Under the pieces are notes generated by a model. It saw nothing but the letters and a program-made list of their open reading frames with translations, had not been told where the DNA came from and made no database searches. A program made the position numbers and the translations under genes. Source: an uncultured Sphingomonas sp. (GTDB taxonomy: Bacteria; Pseudomonadota; Alphaproteobacteria; Sphingomonadales; Sphingomonadaceae). Taken from it: a DNA stretch of 64,000 nucleotides. Of the stretch, positions 57,368 to 64,000 are shown piece by piece (within the stretch, counting starts at the first letter, position 1; every line of letters starts with the position of its first letter). Where the stretch lies: contig NZ_CAKTFO010000009.1 in assembly GCF_934560975.1 (NCBI RefSeq), positions 1 to 64,000 of the forward strand, given 5' to 3'.

Positions 57368-58321
57368 ATGACCGTCACCGCTCATCCCGCCTCCAAGACT
57401 GCCCCGCCCGGCCACAAACTGGGCGAGCAGCTGTTTCGCTTCGCCTGTGCCGCGGCCGCCACCATCCTGCTGGCGGCACTTGCCGGCGTGGTAGCCAGCC
57501 TGTTCGTGGGCGGACTTCCCGCGTTTCGCGCGTTCGGCTTCGGCTTCCTCACCTCCACCGCCTGGAATCCGGTGACGGAAACCTATGGCGCGGCGGGGCC
57601 GATCGTCGGCACCTTGGTGACGGCCTTTCTGGCGCTGGTGATCGCCTTGCCGCTGGCGCTGGGCGTATCGATATTCCTGGTGGAGTTCTGCCCGGCCGTT
57701 CTGGCGCGGCCGATCGCGGTTGCGGTGGAGCTGCTCGCCGGCATTCCGTCGATCGTCTACGGCATGTGGGGGCTGTTCGTCCTCGCGCCCTGGTTCGCCG
57801 CGCATATCCAGATGCCGATCATGATGGGCGCGGAGCCGGGCAGCCTCCTCGACCGCGTCTTTGCGGGCACGCCCAACGGCGCCAACATCTTCACGGCCAG
57901 CATGATCCTGGCGATCATGATCCTGCCCTACATGGCGGCCGTGTTCCGCGAGCTGTTCCTGACCGTGCCGCCGCAGGTGCGGGAAGCGGCATATGGCCTT
58001 GGCTGCACTCCGTTTGAGGTGACTCGGGCGGTGGTGATCCCCTATGTGCGTCGCGGCATGATCGGCGTCATCATGCTGGGTCTCGGCCGCGCGCTGGGCG
58101 AGACGATGGCGGTGACCTTCATCATCGGCAACGCCCACGGCTTACCCAGTTCGCTGTTCGACAGCGGCTCCACCATCGCCTCCACCGTGGCCAATGAGTT
58201 TGCGGAGGCCACGGGCGAGCTGCACAGCGCATCCTTGATCGCGCTCGGCTTCCTGCTGTTCGTGATCACCTTCGCGGTGCTGGCCGTCGCCCGCCTGCTG
58301 CTGCGGGAGGACAAGGCATGA
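57368..58321 (+). CDS. pstC: Phosphate ABC transporter permease PstC
   Basis: The 317-residue inner-membrane permease has about six helices and the cytoplasmic EAA loop REAAYGLGCTPFEVTRAVVIP that contacts PstB. GIPSIVYGMWGLF and LGRALGETMAVTFIIGN are PstC-typical. It follows pstS by 43 nt and overlaps pstA by 4 nt (ATGA), so translation is coupled. Confidence 0.95.
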   Translation: MTVTAHPASKTAPPGHKLGEQLFRFACAAAATILLAALAGVVASLFVGGLPAFRAFGFGFLTSTAWNPVTETYGAAGPIVGTLVTAFLALVIALPLALGVSIFLVEFCPAVLARPIAVAVELLAGIPSIVYGMWGLFVLAPWFAAHIQMPIMMGAEPGSLLDRVFAGTPNGANIFTASMILAIMILPYMAAVFRELFLTVPPQVREAAYGLGCTPFEVTRAVVIPYVRRGMIGVIMLGLGRALGETMAVTFIIGNAHGLPSSLFDSGSTIASTVANEFAEATGELHSASLIALGFLLFVITFAVLAVARLLLREDKA

Positions 58322-59160
58322 TCAGTCGCGCCGCGCGCCGCCGCGCCGCCAACCGCCTGTTCGTGGCGCTGTGCGGGATCGCCACGGCGATCGCCCTCGC
58401 CTTTCTGGTGATGATCCTGTGGACCCTGCTGAGCAAGGGCCTGGGCGGGATCGACGCCATGATCTTCACCGCTGACCAGCCCGCGCCGGGATCGCCCGGC
58501 GGCCTGCGCAACGCCATCGTCGGGTCGATCATCATGTGCGCGATCGGCATGGCCATCGCTTTGGTGATCGGCATTCTCGCCGGCACCTGGCTGGCCGAAT
58601 ATGGCGCGGGCACGAAGTTCGGCCATGTGGTGCGCTTCTTCAACGACGTGCTGATCTCGGCCCCGTCGATCCTGATCGGCCTGTTCGTCTATGGATTGCT
58701 GGTGGCGCCGTTTCATGGCTTCTCCGGCTATGCCGGCGCGGTGGCGCTCGCCTTTCTCGCCACTCCGATCGTGGTGCGGACAACCGAGGACATATTGTCG
58801 CTGCAACCCGGCGCGCTCCGTGAAGCGGGCATGGCATTGGGCGCAAGCCGCGCCTTCGTGATCCGCAAGATCATCTGGAAGGCGGCGCGCGCCGGCCTGC
58901 TCACCGGTGGCCTGCTTGGCTTCGCGCGCATTTCGGGCGAAACCGCGCCTTTGCTGTTCACCAGCCTGGGCAACCAGTTCTTCACCGCCGATCCGTCGCA
59001 GCCGATGGCGAGCCTGCCGACCACCATCTTCCAGTTCGCTTTGTCGGCCTATGAGGACTGGCAGCGCCTTGCCTGGGTCGGCGCGCTGCTGATCGCCGTC
59101 GCCGTCCTGTTCATCAACATCGTCGGGCGCCTGCTGGCCCGGGAGACGCACCGTCCATGA
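58318..59160 (+). CDS. pstA: Phosphate ABC transporter permease PstA
   Basis: The 280-residue permease has six helices with SAPSILIGLFVYGLL, the EAA loop REAGMALGASRAFVIRKIIW and GFARISGETAPLLFT. It forms the translocation pore with PstC. The start at 58318 overlaps pstC, and the stop overlaps the pstB start (ATGA). Confidence 0.95.
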   Translation: MISRAARRRAANRLFVALCGIATAIALAFLVMILWTLLSKGLGGIDAMIFTADQPAPGSPGGLRNAIVGSIIMCAIGMAIALVIGILAGTWLAEYGAGTKFGHVVRFFNDVLISAPSILIGLFVYGLLVAPFHGFSGYAGAVALAFLATPIVVRTTEDILSLQPGALREAGMALGASRAFVIRKIIWKAARAGLLTGGLLGFARISGETAPLLFTSLGNQFFTADPSQPMASLPTTIFQFALSAYEDWQRLAWVGALLIAVAVLFINIVGRLLARETHRP

Positions 59161-59978
59161 CCGATACGGCACCCCTGCCGCACGCCCCCGAGGCCGACGA
59201 AGCCCGCTTCATGACCCGGCCGGACGGCGACCTGGTGGTCGAGGTCAAGGACCTGAAATTCTTCTACGGGGCGAACCCGGCGCTGCATGGGGTCGACCTG
59301 CCGGTCGAGCGCAATGCCATCACCGCGCTGATCGGTCCGTCGGGCTGTGGCAAGTCGACCCTGCTGCGCGCGCTTAACCGCATCTACTCCCTCTATCCGG
59401 GGCAACGCGCCGAGGGGCAGATCCTGCTGGATGGCGAGGATGTACTGACCGGTGGCGACCCCGCGGCGCTGCGCGCGCGCGTCGGCATGGTGTTCCAGAA
59501 GCCGACGCCCTTTCCCATGTCGATCTACGACAATGTCGCCTTCGGTGTCCGCCTCTACCATCGCAAGTCGCGGGCGGAGATGGACGAGATGGTGGAACGC
59601 TCCCTGCGTCGCGCAGCCTTGTGGGACGAGGTCAAGGACAAGCTGCACAGCTCCGGCCTTGGCCTGTCGGGCGGGCAGCAGCAGCGGCTGTGCGTCGCGC
59701 GCGGCATCGCGGTGGAGCCGGAGGTGCTGCTGCTGGATGAGCCGGCCAGCGCGCTGGACCCGGTATCGACCGCCAAGCTGGAACAGACCCTGGTCGAGTT
59801 GAAGGGCGAGGTCACGATCGTGATCGTCACCCACAATCTGCAGCAGGCGAGCCGCATTTCCGATCATACCGGCTTCATGTTCCTGGGCCGGATGATCGAG
59901 TTCGGCCGCACGGCGGAGATCTTCTCCAACCCCCGCTCCCGCCGCACGCGGGACTATGTGACGGGGCGGTTCGGCTGA
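59157..59978 (+). CDS. pstB: Phosphate ABC transporter ATP-binding protein PstB
   Basis: The 273-residue ATPase has Walker A GPSGCGKST, signature LSGGQQQRLCVARG, Walker B LLLDEPASALDP, and the switch His in VIVTHNLQQASRIS. PstB powers phosphate import through PstC/PstA. It ends the pst operon and is followed by a perfect hairpin. PhoU, which commonly follows pstB, is missing here. Confidence 0.96.
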   Translation: MTDTAPLPHAPEADEARFMTRPDGDLVVEVKDLKFFYGANPALHGVDLPVERNAITALIGPSGCGKSTLLRALNRIYSLYPGQRAEGQILLDGEDVLTGGDPAALRARVGMVFQKPTPFPMSIYDNVAFGVRLYHRKSRAEMDEMVERSLRRAALWDEVKDKLHSSGLGLSGGQQQRLCVARGIAVEPEVLLLDEPASALDPVSTAKLEQTLVELKGEVTIVIVTHNLQQASRISDHTGFMFLGRMIEFGRTAEIFSNPRSRRTRDYVTGRFG

Positions 59979-59979
59979 C

Positions 59980-60001
59980 GTTCAGGGCAACGGCCCTGAA
60001 C
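59980..60001 (+). terminator. Hairpin at the end of the pst operon
   Basis: GTTCAGGGC and GCCCTGAAC form a perfect 9-bp stem with an AACG loop, starting one base after the pstB stop. No U-run follows, so it may terminate poorly or protect the 3' end. Confidence 0.5.
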
Positions 60002-60089
60002 GGCCGTAGGTGAATAAAGCGCGGGTTCGTTCCAAGGAGATCGACATTTGCGCATGAAGCCTGCCAGCTGATCCACTCGAACCAACAGC

Positions 60090-60161
60090 GCTCCCCCGAA
60101 GGCGGAGCCCAGGAGATTGGAGGGCGTCGCGTGACGATGGGGCTCCCGCCTTCGCGGGAGC
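60090..60161. repeat. Pair of inverted palindromic (REP-like) units
   Basis: GCTCCCCCGAAGGCGGAGCC (60090-60109) and GCTCCCGCCTTCGCGGGAGC (60142-60161) are two versions of one palindromic unit in opposite orientation, about 32 bases apart. This bipartite layout resembles REP/BIME elements. It lies between pstB and the convergent LytTR gene. Confidence 0.55.
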
Positions 60162-60236
60162 ACAAGAATGTGGTCCGGGCTTGGGCAGCGGCTCACTGCA
60201 CGACGACACCCGCCTCAGGCGCTCCCGACCGCCGGA

Positions 60237-61037
60237 TCAGTGGACGAAGCGCGCCACCACATCACGGTAGGAGCGGCTCACCTTCACCTGCGCGCCCGAT
60301 CCCAAGACCAGGAAACATTCGCCGTTGGTGTGCGGCTTCACCTGCTTCACCAGATCCAGGTTGACGATGGTGGAGCGATGGATGCGCTGGAAACGTCGCG
60401 GATCGAGGCGCTTTTCCAGATCCTTCATCGTCTCGCGCAGGATCAGGGTGTTGTCGCCGGTATAGATGCACATATAGTCACCGGCGGCGTCGATCCGCTC
60501 GATCGAATCAACGTCCACGCGGAAGATCTGGCCGCGATCCTTGATGTTGATCAGCTTTTCGTAGCGGCTGGCCGATGGAGCCTCCGCGCCTTCCGGGATC
60601 GAATCCGCCGCTTCCGGCGCATGTTCCGCAATCACCTCCTTCAGCTGTACCACCTCCTCGGCAGCCCGCTTTTCGGAGAGGCGCTGGCGCACGCGCTCCA
60701 GCGTGTCGGCCAGACGGTCATTTTCGACCGGCTTCATCAGGTAATCGACGGCACCCGCCTCGAACCCGCGCAGCGCATGGTCGGAATAGGCCGTCACGAA
60801 CACGAACAAGGGCGGCTCGACCTCCATCAGGCCCTGCACCACCGAAAAGCCGTCAAAGCCCGGCATCTGGATGTCGAGAAACACCAGATCGGGCTTGTGG
60901 GTCTTGATCGCGCGGATCGCCTCCCGCCCGTTGGTGCAGGTCTCGATGATCTCGACATCCTCGTGCGCCTGGAGGCGCAGCTGCAAGCCCTGGATTGCCA
61001 GGGACTCGTCGTCGACCAGGATGGTGCGGATCGTCAT
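60237..61037 (-). CDS. LytTR-type DNA-binding response regulator
   Basis: The 266-residue protein has an N-terminal receiver (acidic pocket LVDDES, phosphoacceptor D55 in FLDIQMPG, Lys102 in YLMKPVEN) and a C-terminal LytTR DNA-binding domain (about 160-265). The latter includes VDSIERIDAAGDYMCIYT and FQRIHRSTIVNLDLV. It is the partner of the adjacent histidine kinase, whose stop lies 13 nt upstream of this start. Target genes are not visible. Confidence 0.94.
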   Translation of the reverse strand: MTIRTILVDDESLAIQGLQLRLQAHEDVEIIETCTNGREAIRAIKTHKPDLVFLDIQMPGFDGFSVVQGLMEVEPPLFVFVTAYSDHALRGFEAGAVDYLMKPVENDRLADTLERVRQRLSEKRAAEEVVQLKEVIAEHAPEAADSIPEGAEAPSASRYEKLINIKDRGQIFRVDVDSIERIDAAGDYMCIYTGDNTLILRETMKDLEKRLDPRRFQRIHRSTIVNLDLVKQVKPHTNGECFLVLGSGAQVKVSRSYRDVVARFVH

Positions 61038-61050
61038 AAAGGTCTGGTCC

Positions 61051-62187
61051 TCACTGCATACCCATATGATAGGGCAAGTCGATAATCACGGCGAAACCGT
61101 CTGGCCCAGCCTGGGTCTCAAAGCGATGGTCACTGCCATATGCTTGCGCCAGACGGTCCCGCGTATTCGCCAAGCCGACTCCAGTGGACGAAACACCCGC
61201 CCCGTCGATCGGCCGCGTCGCCTCCCCTGGTCCAGTATCTCTGACCGTGATGTGAACGCGATTGCCCGCGCGGGCCACGGCAATGTCGATGTCGGCCCCC
61301 TCTTCCTTGGGCGTCACCGCATATTTGATCGCGTTTTCCACCAGGGGTTGCAGCAGCAGCGACGGGATCATCGCACCGGCGGCGGCGGGATCGATGTCGA
61401 AGCGGGTGCGCAGCCGATCCTCGAACCGCATCTTCTCGATGTCGAGATACAGTTTCAGCGTGTCGATTTCCTGCGCCACCGCCACCTCGCCCTCCGGCTC
61501 GCTCACCAGGGTGTAACGGAGAAAGGAGGACAGCCGCGACAGCATCGCATTGGCTCGCTCGGTCTGCTTCAGCAGCACCAGCGTGGAGATGGAGTTGAGC
61601 GTGTTAAACAGGAAATGCGGGTTGAGCTGGTAACGCAGCATCGCCAGCTGCGCCGACGACGCCTGGCTGCCCAGCCGCAGCAGCTGGTCGCGTTGCTCTT
61701 CAACCAGGATGTAGAAGTTGATGCCGTAATATAACGCTGACCACGCCGACAGCAGCGAGAAATCGAGCAGGATCGCCGACAGGTACTGGATCCCCTCCGG
61801 CATCGGCCCCGTGCGGTAGAAGGTGGCGTGCGCCCAGGTCTCGATCGAGGAGAAGACGGCGGAGGCCAGCCCAAGGATCAGGATCGACGCGGTCCAGGTG
61901 ACGATCGGCCGCATCCGGAACAGGCGGCGATAGGCGGCGGACATCAGCAGGGTCAGCGAATAACCGGTCGCGGTAGTCAGCGCAGTGGGCAGGATGAACA
62001 GCCAGCCCATGGCATTGGCGATCCCGCCCAGCGAACGCAGCACAAAATAGCCAGCCCAGCCGGCGGACTGGAGCGTCCAGAAAGCGCGGTTCTTGTCTTC
62101 AAAGAACGGGCGCTGGCTTAACAATCGGGCCGGCATGCCATGGCCCCATACCCGAAGCTTTGCGGCGCTGCCAACCACTCGGCTCAT
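61051..62187 (-). CDS. LytS/YehU-type sensor histidine kinase
   Basis: The 378-residue kinase has about four membrane helices (residues 45-160) and a cytoplasmic histidine kinase domain. The phosphoacceptor is H191 in YQLNPHFLFNTLNS, and the ATP-binding region contains LLQPLVENAIKYAV and DTGPGE. It signals to the LytTR regulator encoded next to it. Met at 62136 is an alternative start. The signal sensed cannot be inferred. Confidence 0.92.
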   Translation of the reverse strand: MSRVVGSAAKLRVWGHGMPARLLSQRPFFEDKNRAFWTLQSAGWAGYFVLRSLGGIANAMGWLFILPTALTTATGYSLTLLMSAAYRRLFRMRPIVTWTASILILGLASAVFSSIETWAHATFYRTGPMPEGIQYLSAILLDFSLLSAWSALYYGINFYILVEEQRDQLLRLGSQASSAQLAMLRYQLNPHFLFNTLNSISTLVLLKQTERANAMLSRLSSFLRYTLVSEPEGEVAVAQEIDTLKLYLDIEKMRFEDRLRTRFDIDPAAAGAMIPSLLLQPLVENAIKYAVTPKEEGADIDIAVARAGNRVHITVRDTGPGEATRPIDGAGVSSTGVGLANTRDRLAQAYGSDHRFETQAGPDGFAVIIDLPYHMGMQ

Positions 62188-62338
62188 CGCACCATGCGCA
62201 TCTCTTGCCCACCAGCCACGTTAACGCGCGATAAACGGTCGATTTCCGGGGCGTTCATCCGGCCTGTGGCACAAACACCGCCATGTGGAGGACGGTTCGC
62301 GCAGGTGAACACAGGGCCACAGCGTATTGGAGGTCGTG

Positions 62339-62713
62339 ATGCGTAAGTTGATTGCAACATCGGCGGCAGGGTTGGCCATCGCGGCCAGCATGCTCGCGGT
62401 GGCGGCGCCGTCGGAGGCGCGGCCTTATTACCGGCATCATCGCGGCGGCGGCAACGATGCGGCGATCGCATTGGGCGCGGGCGTGCTGGGCCTGGCGGCG
62501 GGTGCGGCGATCGCCTCGCGGCCGGGTTACGACACCTATTACGACGCGCCTGGCTATTATGCCGCGCCGCCGCCGGTTTACTATGCGCCGCCGCCCCCGC
62601 CGCCGGTCGCTTATGGCTACGGCTATTATGGCGCGCCGCGTTACGGATATTATGGTGGTTACGGCCGGGGTTATGGCGGTCCGCGCCACTATCGCCCTTA
62701 TCGCGGCTGGTAG
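62339..62713 (+). CDS. Small Gly/Tyr/Pro-rich exported protein
   Basis: The 124-residue protein starts with a signal peptide (MRKLIATSAAGLAIAASMLAVAAPSEA), then a hydrophobic GAGVLGLAAGAAIA stretch (about 50-63), then a Tyr/Gly/Pro-rich tail such as YYAAPPPVYYAPPPP and YGYYGGYGRGYGG. TTGGAGG before the ATG supports the start. Composition suggests an envelope or matrix protein. No function is known. Confidence 0.7.
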   Translation: MRKLIATSAAGLAIAASMLAVAAPSEARPYYRHHRGGGNDAAIALGAGVLGLAAGAAIASRPGYDTYYDAPGYYAAPPPVYYAPPPPPPVAYGYGYYGAPRYGYYGGYGRGYGGPRHYRPYRGW

Positions 62714-62774
62714 GTAGCAGAGTGATCGAAGAAGGGAGCGACGGAGCGATCCGTCGCCCCTTCGCCGATCCAGA

Positions 62775-62859
62775 TGGTGCGGGTGGTCGGGCTCGAACCG
62801 ACACTCCTTGCGGAACCGGATTTTGAGTCCGGCGCGTCTACCAGTTTCACCACACCCGC
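62775..62859 (-). tRNA. tRNA-Leu (CAA)
   Basis: The 85-nt class II tRNA has acceptor GCGGGTG/CACCCGC, anticodon CAA in the loop ACTCAAAAT, a long variable arm (TTCCGCAAGGAG) and an encoded CCA. It is antisense to no gene and precedes sufE on the opposite strand. Confidence 0.95.
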
Positions 62860-62938
62860 ACTGCGGGGACGCCGTTACCGCAACGCGAAGGCTTGGTCCA
62901 GCCTTCCGCCGCAACAAGGCGTCTGCTAGCCGCCGCAC

Positions 62939-63343
62939 ATGGCCAAGATCGACGATATACGCGACGAATATGAGTCTCTGGAGGCGGACGACCGCTACCG
63001 CCTGCTGATCGATCTCGGGCGCGCGTTGGATCCCATGCCGAAGCCGTTGAAGACGGACGCCACTCTGGTGCGCGGCTGTTCCGCCTCCGTCTGGGTCTAT
63101 CCGACTCGGCAGGACGATGGCCGGCTGCACTTCCTGGCGGACAGCAACGCCGCCATTACCAAGGGCATCATCGCCCTGGTCCTGCTGACGGTGCAGGACC
63201 GGACGCCGGGCGAGATCGTGGGGACCGACATCGAAGGCGCGCTCGCGCCGTTCGATCTCGGCCGTCAGCTCAGCTCCAACCGGACGCAGGGCATTCCCAA
63301 CATGATCGCGCTGATCCGGGAAACAGCCGCGCGATTCGCCTAG
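62939..63343 (+). CDS. sufE: SufE-family sulfur acceptor protein
   Basis: The 134-residue protein shows the SufE fold. RYRLLIDLGRALDPMP is followed by LVRGCSASVWVYP, where the Cys47 of GCSAS accepts sulfur from the SufS desulfurase. FLADSNAAITKGIIALVL and LSSNRTQGIPNMIALI are further family segments. It supports Fe-S cluster assembly. No other suf gene is in the window. Confidence 0.93.
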   Translation: MAKIDDIRDEYESLEADDRYRLLIDLGRALDPMPKPLKTDATLVRGCSASVWVYPTRQDDGRLHFLADSNAAITKGIIALVLLTVQDRTPGEIVGTDIEGALAPFDLGRQLSSNRTQGIPNMIALIRETAARFA

Positions 63344-63404
63344 AGCGATTCGCAACCGGGGAGCATTGCTGCCCGTCAGAGCGATCGGAAGCCGCTCCGG
63401 ACGG

Positions 63405-63731
63405 TCACTCCGCCGCGATGGCGGAGGGCCTGGTCAGCCCTAGTCGTTGCTCCACCACATCCACCGGCGTGCCGGCGCTGACGATCAGCCAGTCGCGCGA
63501 GCGGGCGGCGTCCACGACCACCACCGCGTTCTTGGGGCAGACCTTGAGGCAGCCGACCTGGATCACGCCCAGTTCGGCCTTGCGGCCCTTGCCCTTGCCG
63601 CCGCGCTTGCCCAGCAGCTTGGACAGGCGCGTGTCGCCGTCCGGGCCGAAGCCCGTCTTGCGCAATTTCTTCTCGCATTTTCCGCAGATCAGGATCGTGC
63701 CGCGCCACTGCGCCTTGACGGTTCGGATCAC
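63405..63731 (-). CDS. Ferredoxin-like (2Fe-2S) protein
   Basis: The 108-residue protein has ILICGKCEKKL and a later QVGCLKVCPKNAV, the four-cysteine pattern of the thioredoxin-like 2Fe-2S ferredoxin family. The GTG at 63731 overlaps the stop of the J-domain gene (GTGA), which decides the start. Function beyond electron carriage is unknown. Confidence 0.85.
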   Translation of the reverse strand: MIRTVKAQWRGTILICGKCEKKLRKTGFGPDGDTRLSKLLGKRGGKGKGRKAELGVIQVGCLKVCPKNAVVVVDAARSRDWLIVSAGTPVDVVEQRLGLTRPSAIAAE

Positions 63732-64000
63732 GCCGCGCGCCGCTCCTCGGCCGCGCGCAGCACCTCCCACGCGGTCTGCACCGCCCGAAAGCGATCGGCA
63801 GCCACGGCATCGCCCGGCCTGACGTCGGGATGGTTGACCTTGGCGAGCCTGCGCCACGCCGCCTTGATGTCGTCGAAGCTGGCGTCGCTCTCCAGCTCCA
63901 GCACCTCCAGCGCGCGCATCTCGTCGCGCGAGCGGGTACCGTCGCCCGCCCCGCCCCAGCCATAATGCGACGCTTCGGCATAGCCCGACGCATCGCGCCG
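63728..64000 (-). CDS. J-domain protein, 5' partial
   Basis: The frame is open to the right edge, so the N-terminus is outside the window. The visible part contains a J domain: RALEVLELESDASFDDIKAAW followed by LAKVNHPDV with the HPD tripeptide and an EVLRAAEE helix at the end. J-domain proteins stimulate DnaK ATPase. It is not the full DnaJ type. Its stop overlaps the ferredoxin-like GTG. Confidence 0.85.
   Translation of the reverse strand, partial: RRDASGYAEASHYGWGGAGDGTRSRDEMRALEVLELESDASFDDIKAAWRRLAKVNHPDVRPGDAVAADRFRAVQTAWEVLRAAEERRAA

Overview
This 64 kb window is gene-dense, GC-rich chromosomal DNA. It most resembles an alphaproteobacterium of the Sphingomonadaceae (Sphingomonas type). 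The evidence is a PopZ/DUF2497 polarity protein, a short prolyl-tRNA synthetase lacking most of the editing insertion, a DUF6356 protein, a tonB-exbB-exbD-exbD operon, a DUF1285-NUDIX-CCA operon, and frequent 4-nt ATGA/GTGA gene overlaps. No prophage, insertion sequence, CRISPR array or rRNA operon was seen. The species is inferred from gene families and order, not from a marker comparison.

Layout. 0-4 kb: a 5'-truncated lytic transglycosylase, moaB, an L,D-transpeptidase-like gene and a divergent PA0069-type radical SAM gene, with a LexA-type box in the shared promoter region. 4-10.6 kb: dnaE, then an isolated TadG-TadE-TadE pilus-type cluster. 10.6-18.4 kb: lolD, lolC/E and proS, then topA, dprA and plsY. 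18.4-19.0 kb: a 0.6 kb stretch with no convincing gene. 19-21.6 kb: the TonB system. 21.8-26.8 kb: an exported unknown protein, a pteridine pair (SDR plus FolB-like), a GNAT and the DUF1285-NUDIX-CCA operon. 26.8-37.6 kb: a GGDEF-EAL protein, parC, an M28 peptidase, purC, two small genes, gyrA and a DUF952 gene. 37.6-38.9 kb: a patch of small membrane proteins without recognised relatives. 38.9-47.5 kb: an AmpG-like permease, a single-domain response regulator, a DAACS symporter, an RsuA-type pseudouridine synthase, rsmD, an MHS transporter, a small secreted protein and a UvrD/PcrA helicase. 47.5-52.9 kb: an S9 peptidase, popZ, a tolC-like gene, a pcm-like gene, a zinc-ribbon membrane protein and tRNA-Cys. 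53-60 kb: ilvD, a membrane GGDEF protein and pstSCAB. 60-64 kb: a LytTR two-component pair, a Gly/Tyr-rich secreted protein, tRNA-Leu, sufE, a ferredoxin-like gene and a 5'-truncated J-domain gene.

Functionally this is mostly core genome. DNA replication and topology are strongly represented: dnaE, topA, parC, gyrA, uvrD and dprA. Envelope energisation and lipoprotein export (TonB-ExbB-ExbD, LolCD/E), phosphate uptake, c-di-GMP signalling and cell polarity are also present. The most testable new points are two GTTC-N7-GTTC (LexA-type) sites, one between the L,D-transpeptidase-like and radical SAM genes and one abutting the likely uvrD start. Others are RNA hairpins in the tonB operon, the purC leader and the tadG ribosome-binding region, unusual quinolone-pocket residues in both GyrA and ParC, and a lineage-specific patch at 37.6-38.9 kb.
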